64,000 bases of DNA from Armatimonadota bacterium. Its GTDB lineage: Bacteria; Armatimonadota; Zipacnadia; JAUWAU01. The stretch spans positions 124,001 to 188,000 of the forward strand of contig JAUWAU010000008.1 in the NCBI GenBank assembly GCA_030601885.1, given 5' to 3'. Numbering within the stretch: the stretch's first letter is position 1; every line of letters begins with the position of its first letter. This document shows, piece by piece, positions 24,848 to 34,196 of the stretch. Under the pieces are notes generated by a model that was not told where the DNA came from, made no database searches, and worked only from the letters and a program-made list of their open reading frames with translations. The translations under genes and the position numbers were made by a program.

Positions 24848-25447
24848 ATGGCTACGGAAGTCGGGCGTCTCGGCTCGTTCAGCATCTGCTTCAGACGCGG
24901 GGTGCTCGAGAGGCTCGACAGCTTCAGCGAGGAGTACGGAGTGTCGACTGAGGATGCCGACCTATCATACCGGGCGCGCAAGTGCGGCTACAGACTCGGC
25001 TCCGCCCGGTCAGTCACTGTTGGCCATTATCGTCCGACTAACCTGTACGGCTACCTCCAGACGCAGGGCGGCTATGGGTCCTGGCGCATGAAGCTGTATT
25101 CGGACCACCCAGATCCCCGAGGCAGGGACGGCTACACGCGTGCGACAGATCTCGTCCAGCCGCCGCTATTCTTGCTACTTACGGCGTTGCTGCCGCTGCT
25201 ATGGGTGGCTCCGATAAGATGGGCAGTACTTGCTCTGGCTATGCTCGGGCTCCTGCTGCACGTGCCAGCCACGGTGTACGCAACACGTCACACCAAACAC
25301 GTGCGGCACTTGGCCATGATTCCCATATTCTTCCTGCACGGTTTCGCCTGGGCGTGGGGCGCTCTGTGGGGGCTGCTGGCTTTCTGGCTGCCGCCGCGCC
25401 GAGAAGACACAGATCGTGTCCGGAGCGACTCGGCTGCGAGGTGCTGA
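24848..25447 (+). pseudogene. truncated family 2 glycosyltransferase (C-terminal part only)
   Basis: 199 codons equivalent to the C-terminal 60% of the intact glycosyltransferase at 33028. Both share the (S/T)EDA-(D/E)-L-(S/A)-YRARK acceptor-site motif, the RDGYTRATDLVQPP / GDGYVRPLDLVQPP block and three or four closing membrane helices. The N-terminal half with the PAYNE, VDDGS and DSD nucleotide-sugar motifs is missing, and the sequence before 24848 is unrelated. Without the nucleotide-binding half the product cannot be a working transferase. ATG 24848 lacks a good ribosome site. Confidence 0.7.
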
Positions 25448-25485
25448 GTGCGAGGCGTGCCGAACTTCCCGTCGAATGGTTGGGA

Positions 25486-27372
25486 ATGAACCGCGTCATG
25501 ACAGGGCGCATCGTTGCTGGCGGAGAGCCAGGCAGATGCGCAAACGGAACGCTCATTTGGGGTGCGCTGGTCGTGCTCATCCTCGTGGCCCTTGTGCACC
25601 GCTTGGCGCATATGGATCGACTCGTCGTTCCGGCTCCAGACTTCTACGCATACCAGCAGTTGGGCGTGCATCTGCTCAGGGCGGAGTTGCCAGCGCAGAG
25701 GGTTGGCGTGCTACCCGGCCTCCCGGTCTTGATGGCCTCTCTGGGCTCCGTATTGCCTGGGCCAAGATCCGTTATGTACGCTGGGCAAGTCATCAGTGTG
25801 GCCGCTTCTTTGAGCCTCTTTCCGCTGCTTTTCGCTTTGGGACGGCGGCTGCTGGGAACATCCGGCGCCCTCTTCTTAGTCTGGCTGTTCTGCTTCAACC
25901 CAGAGGTATCGGCCTTTGCGCTACAGCCGATAACCGATTGCCTCTTCCTTGCCTTGACGGTGGGAGCGGCATGGGCTGTCCTGCGGGGTTCGCCTTGGGC
26001 CTATGCGCTGGGTGGCGTCGCAGCCCTCGTGCGCTATGAAGGGATCCTGCTAATCATAGCCATCTTCGTCACCGACACACTCGTGGTTTCGCGCCGACTC
26101 AATCGGCTCGCATTCTGTGTGGCCGCATTGCTGCCCATCTACGGGTGGCTGGCGCTAGTGCAGGCCCACAATGCATCCATACCGGGACCGCAAGAGGCGG
26201 GGGAGCCGATGTTGCCCGTCGGGCTGACATTCATCAAGGTCGTCGCGGCGACGGCTCTGGAGCATCTGCCGCGGGCTTTCGCCGTCACGGTCAAAGCAGG
26301 TAGTCCCTTGTCTACCGCTGTTGCGGCGGCCGCGTTTGGCACGCTCTTGATTCTGGCGGGTGTGGGTTTTCGTGGCATAATGAAGAGGGACAGCTCCATG
26401 GCCTGGTTCGTGCTCGCCTTCGGCGTGCCCTTCGTTGGCGTGCACATGTGGGTCTCAGCCGCGACGCAGCGATATGCGCTGCCAATCTTATGGCTGTTCT
26501 ACCTGGCCGTCATCGCAGGCGTGCACGAAGTTGTGCGCTGGGCACCTACGAGAGTCGGGGCAGCTATGAGCGCCCGCCTGTGGGCGCTCGCATGCGCCGC
26601 TGGGGTCGCGACCTACGTTGCGGTTTGGGCCTTGTGGCCTCCAGTCCGTGCAGCCTGGAGCGGAGGGCTCCTGCTGTCCGCACCGCTCTTGGCGTACCTC
26701 TCGTGGGTGGCGTGGCGGCGCCAAGGTGCGGGTGTGTCCCATGGGTACTGGCACCTGGTTCGGTTGACTGCCGGAGCCGTCGGCATCGTCTTTCTGGGAG
26801 TTGGGACCTACGACTACACGCACTATTGTCTGCGTAGGGACCAGAGCAGATTCGCCGAGCTTGTGCCGTTTGCCCAATGGCTTGGCTCTGCTGCCTCCCC
26901 AGCATGCCGCGTGGTCTGCGAGGATGAGGCATTCTTCATTCTGACAAAGGAGTTCGACGTCTCGCCAGCACGTCTGGTCAACGTTGCCTCCTTGCCCGCT
27001 GCGTCGGCGGCCGCGTCTGCACGCTCCCGAGAGAACATCCTTTTGCTCTGGAATCAGAGCTCTTTCGCGTGGGGCGCATTGGACAAGCACTCCGAGCGCA
27101 AGAACGAAGCCTTTGGGTTGAATGCGGAGCTCATCCAGAGCGTGCACAACGGCGCTCCTGGGTGGCGGGCGCTCCGGCGGTTTGAAAAGCGAAGGAAGAC
27201 CGCCGTCGTCTATGCGCCGTCGCCGCCGCGACAGAATCCCATCTCCGAGCGCGGACGCGAGCCCACCAAGGTGAGTGCGCGGAACGGGGGTGGCGGAGTT
27301 GGAAGTCCGGCCATCCGTATCCTGCAGGGCACCAACACGCGTCGGCAGCAAGACCGGAGGGAAGAGAGATAG
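25486..27372 (+). CDS. GT-C type membrane glycosyltransferase (GT39/ArnT-like)
   Basis: 628 residues from ATG 25486 (GGGA just upstream; another ATG at 25498). About ten to twelve hydrophobic segments cover most of the protein, with a roughly 180-residue C-terminal soluble part. The first outside loop has APDFYAYQQLG, where the acidic residue after the first helix is the usual GT-C catalytic position. The helix pattern and the LVRYEG motif in the middle fit the PMT/ArnT superfamily, which transfers sugars from lipid-phosphate donors on the outer face of the membrane. Its stop overlaps the next gene's GTG by one base. Donor and acceptor are unknown. Confidence 0.7.
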   Translation: MNRVMTGRIVAGGEPGRCANGTLIWGALVVLILVALVHRLAHMDRLVVPAPDFYAYQQLGVHLLRAELPAQRVGVLPGLPVLMASLGSVLPGPRSVMYAGQVISVAASLSLFPLLFALGRRLLGTSGALFLVWLFCFNPEVSAFALQPITDCLFLALTVGAAWAVLRGSPWAYALGGVAALVRYEGILLIIAIFVTDTLVVSRRLNRLAFCVAALLPIYGWLALVQAHNASIPGPQEAGEPMLPVGLTFIKVVAATALEHLPRAFAVTVKAGSPLSTAVAAAAFGTLLILAGVGFRGIMKRDSSMAWFVLAFGVPFVGVHMWVSAATQRYALPILWLFYLAVIAGVHEVVRWAPTRVGAAMSARLWALACAAGVATYVAVWALWPPVRAAWSGGLLLSAPLLAYLSWVAWRRQGAGVSHGYWHLVRLTAGAVGIVFLGVGTYDYTHYCLRRDQSRFAELVPFAQWLGSAASPACRVVCEDEAFFILTKEFDVSPARLVNVASLPAASAAASARSRENILLLWNQSSFAWGALDKHSERKNEAFGLNAELIQSVHNGAPGWRALRRFEKRRKTAVVYAPSPPRQNPISERGREPTKVSARNGGGGVGSPAIRILQGTNTRRQQDRREER

Positions 27373-28724
27373 TGCTTGCCAGTCTTAGCAAACACCGAAC
27401 GCTTGTCATATGCGCCACTCTGTTCCTGGCCGCCGCTGTGCCGCGGATTGCAGCCAGCGTTTGGCTTCCTAGCACAACGACATACGGGGACGAAGAGCTG
27501 TACGTGAAGTGGGCAGAGCACCTCCTCGCAGGTCAGCCGTTTTGGTACGACAAGATTAAGCCTCCCCTTTATCCAGGCTTTCTAGCGGCGGTCGCCGTCG
27601 GTTTCGGCGAAGGCGTGCTCCCAATCAGAGCAGCACAATCGGTGCTGGCGGGCGTCGCCGCGATACTAGTCTTCTTTATCGGGAATAAGCTGTTCGGCGA
27701 ACGAACCGGGATGATTGCCGCAGCCATATTTGCGCTCTATCCGCCTGCAGTATATCTGGCCACCATAGTGTACCCGCAAGCAATTCTCACGCTCTTCCTC
27801 GCGGGGGCCGTATTGATGGCCCTCCACAGCGGAGACTGCCTGACAGCGATCCGCGGGATCGGGCTCGGTCTACTCATCGGACTGGCCGTGTTGTGCGTAG
27901 AGATGGCAGTGATGCTGCTCCCCGCGGTCCTCATATGGATACTGCTGCGACGGAATGCAGCGAAACTGCGCGCCAGAGCCACATTCGCCGCCACCGTCCT
28001 GATGGGCATGGGTTTGGCTTTCGCACCGTGGATGTATCGGAATCACCGAATGACAGGTCACGTCATGCCACTGTGCGACTATGCGATCAGGTGCTTTTGG
28101 GGATCGCACCTGCCGGGCACCGATGTCAAGATGCTGAAATTCGACGACCCTGATGAGTTTGGCGCCGATTACAAGCGCGAGCGGGAGAGAGTGGAGCAGG
28201 AGATGCGGCACACATCTGACGGCGCGCGTCGCTCGGTGTTGATGCGCGAAGCGTGGCAGAACGTGCGGCGAGACGGACAGCGCTTTCTCTCTCTCACTGC
28301 GGGCAAGTTCGTCTACTTCTTCTGGCCGTGGCCGGAGCCCATAACGAAGAGCAGGCTCAATACGCCTAAGTACAAGGCGATCACGGCGGCATGTTATCTG
28401 CCGCTGATGATCCTGGCTATATATGGCGCTGGGCTGGCATGGCGCGGGATGCCTGATAGCCGCCTGCTTGTCGCGATAGTGCTGTTCTACGCCTTCGGGT
28501 ACAGCTTGATCCACGTCAACTTCCGCTACCGGCTGCCGATAGATCCACTAATGTGGGTACTGTCGGCCTACGGAGCAATGGGCGTTATGGCCGCCCTGTG
28601 CCGGCAGCGTGACAGGTCGGAGGGAGAAGGCGGTGCCCGTTGGGGCGGCTCGCGTGAAAGGAGAGATGGCCCAAACAGCACGAAGATGATGGCTCGGACG
28701 CGCATTGTCGGGACAAGCCGGTAG
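27372..28724 (+). CDS. GT-C type membrane glycosyltransferase (PMT_2/GT39-like)
   Basis: 450 residues starting at GTG 27372, which overlaps the upstream TAG. After a first membrane helix comes TTTYGDEELYVKWAEHL, the acidic GD-E/E loop typical of GT39-like enzymes, then the KPPLYPGFLA motif and about nine further helices, ending in a basic cytoplasmic tail. It would use a polyprenyl-phosphate sugar. Two GT-C genes in a row suggest two sugars added on the periplasmic side. A terminator-like hairpin follows at 28812. Confidence 0.75.
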   Translation: MLASLSKHRTLVICATLFLAAAVPRIAASVWLPSTTTYGDEELYVKWAEHLLAGQPFWYDKIKPPLYPGFLAAVAVGFGEGVLPIRAAQSVLAGVAAILVFFIGNKLFGERTGMIAAAIFALYPPAVYLATIVYPQAILTLFLAGAVLMALHSGDCLTAIRGIGLGLLIGLAVLCVEMAVMLLPAVLIWILLRRNAAKLRARATFAATVLMGMGLAFAPWMYRNHRMTGHVMPLCDYAIRCFWGSHLPGTDVKMLKFDDPDEFGADYKRERERVEQEMRHTSDGARRSVLMREAWQNVRRDGQRFLSLTAGKFVYFFWPWPEPITKSRLNTPKYKAITAACYLPLMILAIYGAGLAWRGMPDSRLLVAIVLFYAFGYSLIHVNFRYRLPIDPLMWVLSAYGAMGVMAALCRQRDRSEGEGGARWGGSRERRDGPNSTKMMARTRIVGTSR

Positions 28725-28811
28725 GTGGGGGTGCGTAGCTCACGCGTTCGCCCCGCGTGGCTCTGTGCGTTGCAGGGCCAAAGTGCCTTCAGGCCTCGTA
28801 CCTGGGTCGAC

Positions 28812-28839
28812 AAGCGGGATCTTCGTCCTGGTCCCGCTT
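28812..28839 (+). terminator. hairpin after the GT-C pair, weak terminator candidate
   Basis: AAGCGGGA (28812-28819) pairs perfectly with TCCCGCTT (28832-28839) around a 12-base loop. Only two or three T residues follow, so termination efficiency is doubtful. It lies 88 bp after the stop of the second GT-C gene and before the methyltransferase gene. Confidence 0.35.
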
Positions 28840-28992
28840 TCATGGCATGCGATAAGAGCCGCTGGCATGATAGGGGCGGGGAGGTGCATTGGAACAACAC
28901 TTCGCAGTATAGGGCGTCATTGCAGTATTGCTGGACTGTGCCATGCCTGAAAGTAACTGGCAACGAGTCATGGAGCCGGACAATGATCCCCG

Positions 28993-29985
28993 ATGTGCCC
29001 GAGCGACATCGAGGCTCGTTGGGCGTGGCTAAAGGTGATCCTGGTGGACAGCTCCTGTGCCTTGTGCGGGGGATTGTTGTACGTGCTGTATGGACACCCG
29101 CTGGCCCCGGGGGCCCAAGGCCCCCCGGGGGCTACGGTTCGCTGCAGCAACTGCGGAGCCGTTTCGGTTGCCCCCTCGTCCCGGCGCTGCTCCTCGGCTG
29201 ACTACTATGAGGCCTCTGGTTACTGGGAGCGGATGGTGGAGTTAGGCGTAGCGGAGCAGCGGCTCGCCAAATGCCTCGGCATTCTCACTGAGCACGTTGG
29301 TGCGTTGCGTGGTCGTAGGGTGTTAGACCTGGGAGCCGGATGCGGTATCTTTGTCGCTCTTGCCCGGCGTGCGGAAGCCGAGGCGCTGGGAGTTGAGATG
29401 CGAGCGTCGGCGGTTCGGTGCGCCGCTGAAAAGCTCCGGGTTCATCTCGTGCATGAGAGCATCGAGAGCTTTGTGGGGTGGTCTGAGGTGGGCCACTGGG
29501 ACATAGTCACGCTTTGGGAGATAGTCGAGCACGTCGCGGATCCCGTGGAGCTACTCCGGAGCGTCAGGGGCTTACTTGGAGGTGAGGGTGTACTTGTCGT
29601 GAGCACTCCGCACTACACGCGCGTACATGCTCTTCTCGACACGTTGCGCACGCTGTGCTATCGCTGCACGGGACAGCCGTGGCGGTGGCCTGACGACGCT
29701 GACCACTTCCACGTGTTTACCCCGCAGGCTCTTAGGAGGGCGCTCGAGCGTGCCGGCTTCGCCGTCGTGGCGCTGATGCTCGTTGAGCACGACTATGGCA
29801 CCGCCGTGGCCACCTGGCGTCGGCTGCTGAAGCGCTCGCTCGCGCGGCTCCTTCGGCTCCGGGTGTGGCCTCATGCGGTGCGCATGGAGCCGCGGACCAT
29901 CGTGGCCATCGCGGGCATCCAAGGCGAGGCGCCTTATGTAAATGCGACTGTTCGGCAGTGTGGCACATTGCGTTCAGAGCAGTAG
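28993..29985 (+). CDS. SAM-dependent methyltransferase with N-terminal zinc-ribbon-like motif
   Basis: 330 residues from ATG 28993; GTG 29044 (after AAAGGTGAT) would start at the zinc-ribbon-like part and is a good alternative. Two Cys pairs, CALC and CSNC, about 30 residues apart, suggest a small zinc ribbon. Then a Methyltransf_23-type domain: VLDLGAGCGIF, ALGVEMRASAV, WDIVTLWEIVEHVADP and LVVSTPHYTRVH. This architecture is common for sugar methyltransferases in O-antigen loci. The next gene is the second flippase, 4 bp downstream. Confidence 0.75.
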   Translation: MCPSDIEARWAWLKVILVDSSCALCGGLLYVLYGHPLAPGAQGPPGATVRCSNCGAVSVAPSSRRCSSADYYEASGYWERMVELGVAEQRLAKCLGILTEHVGALRGRRVLDLGAGCGIFVALARRAEAEALGVEMRASAVRCAAEKLRVHLVHESIESFVGWSEVGHWDIVTLWEIVEHVADPVELLRSVRGLLGGEGVLVVSTPHYTRVHALLDTLRTLCYRCTGQPWRWPDDADHFHVFTPQALRRALERAGFAVVALMLVEHDYGTAVATWRRLLKRSLARLLRLRVWPHAVRMEPRTIVAIAGIQGEAPYVNATVRQCGTLRSEQ

Positions 29986-29989
29986 TGCA

Positions 29990-31591
29990 ATGAACTCATC
30001 TCGTGCCGCTACTCATTCGGCAGGGGCTTTGGTCCACAAGCGCCTTCGGCCTGCGGACACCAGCGGGATGCTCGGCAGGCACGCAGAGCCGAGCCGAGAG
30101 CGTGTGGTGACCACGAACGCAAGCGGGGCCGTACGCAATGTAGGCTGGACATGGATTCACCGCGGTGCGCAGGCGGCCGTCGCGGTCGCTTGGCTCTTCA
30201 CCGTTCCTAAGCTGCTGGGCCCGAGCGCTTACGGCGCCTTTGTTTTCCTCTTCTCAGCCATGGTTCTGGGGCAGGCTATCGGCGACCTTGGCACCCATGT
30301 GAGCTTCGCGTACCACGTGTCCGCGTACGAAGCGCGCCAAGACCACATGGGCGTATCACGGTTGTTCTCCGGCTTTCTCGGGCTAAAGCTGCTGGTGGCC
30401 GTGACCTGCGGAGCGACTTGCGCCGCTCTGGTGTACTCGATGCGCTTTCCCAGCGTCGGTGGGCTCGCGAGCGCGGCAACGGGGCTCGCGCTTCTGCTCA
30501 GCATTGCGACCGATCCGCTATATGGCTTGTTATACGGTCGAGGTCGGATACGGCCGGTCGTCGCTCGCGAGACAGTGACATCAATCGTGAAGCTCGGTCT
30601 GGTGCCTACTCTGTACGGTTTGTGGTCCGTTCCTGGTGCTGCTCTGGGACTGGTTGCCTCGGCGCTCGCCACGCTACCCCACGCGCTGTGGGCGTCTCGC
30701 CCGCTGCCGCCAAGCCGCTTCCAGCGCGAGACGTGGGTCAGCGTGTGGCAGCATCTGAAGGTGGGTCTGCCTGCTGCTCCCGGCCGATTCATTTGGATAC
30801 TACTCGGCCAAGGTGGCGCACTGCTCCTCGCGAGTGGCGGCGGGCCTGCACGAGAGGTCGCGGTGTTCGGGATTGCCGCTGGCATTTGGACAATGGTTGC
30901 CAGCCTCCTCGCATCCCCTAGCTTCAGCCTCATACCTGGGTTGACACGGCTCCTCGTCGCTGGCCAGCGGAAGAAGGCCGGCCTGTGGCTGGGAGCCCTG
31001 TACAAATGGCAGGTCATCGCCACGGTTCTTTGCGGCGCTATCTTCGTCCTGCTCGGGAAGCAGATCCTGAGGGCTGCACTCGGGCTCGGCTTTGAGGGGG
31101 CATGGGCGGCGGCGCTGGTGGGCACGATCGCCATTCCCTTCTTTATCTACTACCTGCTGGCCACGTCCATGGCGGCAGCAGCCGGCACCACGATGGTGAA
31201 CCTCGAGTCGCACGCCGTCGTCGCTGGCGCCTTCTGCGTCACATCCGTTGCGCTCGCGCCAGGCTACGGTGCCACAGGATGCATGGTCGGAATCGTCGTG
31301 GGCAGCGTCTGCGGAGCTGTTTACGCGGGCGTGCGGGTGCACTGCCGCTGCGGCCCGGCGCCGAGCCCGTGGCCCGGACTGGCCGTTGCCGTCCTGGGGG
31401 CCTTGGGCATTGGCGCAGTATTCGGGCTCCGCCACATCCTTTCGGTGGGCATTGGGCTGGGGCTCTTCTGCGTCTATCTGGCCGCTGCGTTGTTCGTCAC
31501 ACGGCTCATTTCCGCGGCTGAACTCCGCGAACTGATCGGTCTGCTGAGGAGCGGGTCGCCCTCTGTCAACGGAAGTCCGAGGCCGGGATAG
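29990..31591 (+). CDS. polysaccharide flippase, Wzx-like (second copy)
   Basis: 533 residues from ATG 29990; later in-frame starts (30069) remove a basic leader. About 12 to 14 hydrophobic segments begin at WTWIHRGAQAAVAVAWLFT. The motif LLGPSAYGAFVFLFSAM is the standard first-helix-pair region of PST-family flippases. It would move lipid-linked repeat units across the inner membrane. It is quite different in sequence from the flippase at 4557, so it is not a recent duplicate; the two may serve different glycans, or one may be the lipid-linked side-branch exporter. Confidence 0.8.
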   Translation: MNSSRAATHSAGALVHKRLRPADTSGMLGRHAEPSRERVVTTNASGAVRNVGWTWIHRGAQAAVAVAWLFTVPKLLGPSAYGAFVFLFSAMVLGQAIGDLGTHVSFAYHVSAYEARQDHMGVSRLFSGFLGLKLLVAVTCGATCAALVYSMRFPSVGGLASAATGLALLLSIATDPLYGLLYGRGRIRPVVARETVTSIVKLGLVPTLYGLWSVPGAALGLVASALATLPHALWASRPLPPSRFQRETWVSVWQHLKVGLPAAPGRFIWILLGQGGALLLASGGGPAREVAVFGIAAGIWTMVASLLASPSFSLIPGLTRLLVAGQRKKAGLWLGALYKWQVIATVLCGAIFVLLGKQILRAALGLGFEGAWAAALVGTIAIPFFIYYLLATSMAAAAGTTMVNLESHAVVAGAFCVTSVALAPGYGATGCMVGIVVGSVCGAVYAGVRVHCRCGPAPSPWPGLAVAVLGALGIGAVFGLRHILSVGIGLGLFCVYLAAALFVTRLISAAELRELIGLLRSGSPSVNGSPRPG

Positions 31592-31923
31592 GCCGGGGGC
31601 TGCCCCGGCGAGCGTGCAGGACCGGGGGACCGTGCCAACGGGTTAGCCGACGGACGGCGCGGGTTCTACATAGGGCCGGCGCTTCCGCCATCGGACCCGG
31701 AGCCGAAGCCCTCCGACACGCGACCTGTCGCCGTTGCAGGGCAATTCCAGACGCGCGAGGCCTCGGGGCATCGACGTGCCTGTTACGTGCGTGATCCTCG
31801 TCTATGCAAGTATTTTACATTCAGGATGCATGACGTTTGGAGCCCGACGCTACCCTACGAATCGTCGCGAAAGGTGTGCCTGCCGGCGCCCTGCGTCCTA
31901 TATCCAGAGCGGAGGCAACACGC
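31592..31923 (+). other. intergenic region, 332 bp, with a GC hairpin
   Basis: Immediately after the flippase stop, GCCGGGG (31592-31598) pairs with CCCCGGC (31603-31609); no T-run follows. Near the downstream end an AT-rich stretch at about 31808-31825 contains TTTTACATT, resembling patches before 22298, 45658 and 51463, and may be promoter sequence. No gene is supported. Confidence 0.4.
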
Positions 31924-32886
31924 ATGATTGATGTGACGACGGAATCCCTGGCGATGCGCGCGCCGGATGACCTACTGGCCTCTGAGCCAGTCCAACTCAC
32001 TGTGGTGGTGCCCGCCTACAACGAAGAGGAAGCCATCGCAGAAGAGCTGCGCGCCATACGGCGGACGCTGAGCGACACCGATCTCTCCTACGAAGTGCTC
32101 GTCGTGGACGATGGCTCCGAGGACCGGACGGCGGAGATAGCCAGGCGCGTGGACGGAATTCGAGTCATCGCGCACGGCCGTAATCGCGGATACGGCACCG
32201 CACTCAAGACTGGCATTCGCCGTGCCGTCGGGGAGATCATCGTCATCATCGATGCCGACGGCCAGTACCCAGCGGATGAAGTGCCGCGTCTCGTGGACGA
32301 GCTGCAGGATTCTGACATGGTGGTGGCTGCGCGGACGGGTGACAGCGTGCATACGCCGCTAATACGGCGGCCCGTCAAGTGGTTTCTCAACAAGCTCGCC
32401 GGCTATCTGGCAGGAACGCACATCCCGGATTTGAACTCTGGACTTCGCGCGTTTCGCAGGCGTGATGCGCTGGCGTTCCTGGGCTTCCTTCCAAGCGGCT
32501 TCTCCTTCACGAGCACCATAACGCTGGCCATGCTGTGCAACGACATGTTAGTGAAGTACGTCCCTATCAACTACAAACCGAGAAAGGGCAAGTCCAAGAT
32601 TCGGGCATTCCACGATACGTACAACTTCATTCTGCTCGTCTTGCGGACAATCTGCTGCTTCAATCCGCTGAAGGTGTTCATGCCGCCCGCGTTCCTGCTC
32701 GGCATAGCGGGGCTGGTGAAGCTCGGTGTCGAGGTGGTGTCGTACCACGACGTCGCCGACGTGTCGGTGCTGCTGCTGCTCTCCGGCCTGCAACTCGGGG
32801 CAATGGGCCTACTGGCCGAGGTTATGGCAAGAGTCCCGTCGCTGCCGCGAGGCGGTGACGGTCAGGGCCGTCCCACATCCGTCTAA
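31924..32886 (+). CDS. family 2 glycosyltransferase, DPM1-like with C-terminal membrane helices
   Basis: 320 residues from ATG 31924, preceded by GGAGG 9 bp upstream. GT-A motifs: VVVPAYNEEEAI, VLVVDDGSEDRT, IDADGQYP (metal-binding DxD) and DLNSGLRAFRR. Two hydrophobic segments at the C-terminus (about 245-300) anchor it to the inner membrane. This is the dolichol/undecaprenyl-phosphate sugar synthase type; its product could feed the GT-C enzymes at 25486, 27372 or 47117. It starts a new run of genes after a 332-bp gap. Confidence 0.8.
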   Translation: MIDVTTESLAMRAPDDLLASEPVQLTVVVPAYNEEEAIAEELRAIRRTLSDTDLSYEVLVVDDGSEDRTAEIARRVDGIRVIAHGRNRGYGTALKTGIRRAVGEIIVIIDADGQYPADEVPRLVDELQDSDMVVAARTGDSVHTPLIRRPVKWFLNKLAGYLAGTHIPDLNSGLRAFRRRDALAFLGFLPSGFSFTSTITLAMLCNDMLVKYVPINYKPRKGKSKIRAFHDTYNFILLVLRTICCFNPLKVFMPPAFLLGIAGLVKLGVEVVSYHDVADVSVLLLLSGLQLGAMGLLAEVMARVPSLPRGGDGQGRPTSV

Positions 32887-33027
32887 GGCCTTGCGCCACG
32901 TCCCATGCCAGCTAGGCGACGCGTGTGGCCCTTCCCGAGGCTGGGCGCAATCGAGTTGTGCTTGAACGCGAGCCAGACATACGAGGGCAAGAGTGCGAGG
33001 TTTTGGCAGCGTTGGGAGGTCGTGCAA

Positions 33028-34029
33028 ATGGTGGTGTCGATCGTCATCCCGGCTTACAACGAAGCCGAGACAATTGGCCGCACCGTCTCGGCATGTCTTC
33101 AACAAGACTGGCGCGATGGGGACATCGAGATCGTCGTCGTTGATGACGGCTCCACCGATGATACGGCAGTGGCCGCCGAGAGGCTGGGCGCAAAGTGCAT
33201 ACGGCAGACCAACGCGGGGCCCAGCGCTGCCCGCAATGCCGGCTGGCGGGCGGCCCGGGGAGACATCATCTGCCTTCTCGACAGCGACTGCGTACCCAAC
33301 ACGGGCTGGGTACGCCGATTTGTCACCAGGCTGGAAGCAGAGGGACTCGACGGCATTGGGGGCTCCTTCAGCATCGCGAACCCGGAGTCGCTGCTGGCGT
33401 CGTGCGCGCACCAGGACATAGTCCGGCGCCATGCCCAGATGGGACAAGACGCGCACTTCTTACCCGGGGGAAACTCCTGCTACAGGCGCTGCGTGCTTCA
33501 GGCCACCGGCGGTTTCAAGGAGGAATTGCGCGCCACGGAAGACGCGGAGTTGGCCTATAGGGCACGCAAGCAAGGGTTCAGACTCGGCTTCGATCCGAAC
33601 AACAAGGTGGCCCAGCATTATCGAACTAGCCTTGGTGGCCACTTGCGGAAGCAGTTTCGCCAGGCGGGGACGCGCCTTCGTGTCTACCGGGATCATCCGA
33701 ACATGCGGCGTGGCGATGGCTACGTGCGTCCACTTGATCTAGTGCAGCCGCCGTTGGCGCTGCTTACGCTAGCGCTCATTCCTCTTGTCTGGTGGCCGCC
33801 GGCAGCCTGGGCCCTCGCACTTCTGGCGGCCGTAGGCTTGAGTATCCACATCCCCTCCGCAGTATTCGCCGTGAGGCAGACTCGAAAAGCGCGATTCTTC
33901 GTACTAATGCCTTGGCTGTTCTTGCGGACCTTTGCCTGGGCGCTTGGCATGGTGTGGGGAGTAGTTCGTCTCAGGCTGGAGGCACACAAAACGGACGCCG
34001 ACCAGGAACTCGAAGGCATCAGCCCATGA
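33028..34029 (+). CDS. family 2 glycosyltransferase with C-terminal membrane domain
   Basis: 333 residues from ATG 33028 (GGGAGGT 8 bp upstream; GTG 33031 and others follow). Motifs: SIVIPAYNEAETI, IVVVDDGSTDDT, LLDSDCVP (DxD-type), FLPGGNSCYRR, and the acceptor-site ATEDAELAYRARK. The C-terminal 100 residues hold three or four hydrophobic helices. It is the intact homologue of the truncated gene at 24848. Probably adds a sugar to the lipid-linked repeat unit at the cytoplasmic face. Confidence 0.8.
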   Translation: MVVSIVIPAYNEAETIGRTVSACLQQDWRDGDIEIVVVDDGSTDDTAVAAERLGAKCIRQTNAGPSAARNAGWRAARGDIICLLDSDCVPNTGWVRRFVTRLEAEGLDGIGGSFSIANPESLLASCAHQDIVRRHAQMGQDAHFLPGGNSCYRRCVLQATGGFKEELRATEDAELAYRARKQGFRLGFDPNNKVAQHYRTSLGGHLRKQFRQAGTRLRVYRDHPNMRRGDGYVRPLDLVQPPLALLTLALIPLVWWPPAAWALALLAAVGLSIHIPSAVFAVRQTRKARFFVLMPWLFLRTFAWALGMVWGVVRLRLEAHKTDADQELEGISP

Positions 34030-34196
34030 CACTCCCATGAGTGGCGTGCGGGCCTGGATCGACGCGTTGGGCATTAGGCATTCATCGACGCACGAGGGAG
34101 TAGGTCGAGGTCCCGAACATGAGATCGTGAGATAGTGGCGTGACCACGTGGGCCCGGCTCACACAGCGGCATTTGCCCCCGTTTGGAGATCAAGCT

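Noticed and set aside
28870..28930. Sigma-54 promoter (TGGAAC-N5-TTCGC) before the methyltransferase at 28993
   Set aside because: It deviates from TGGCAC-N5-TTGC at key positions and no enhancer-binding-protein gene is in the window.
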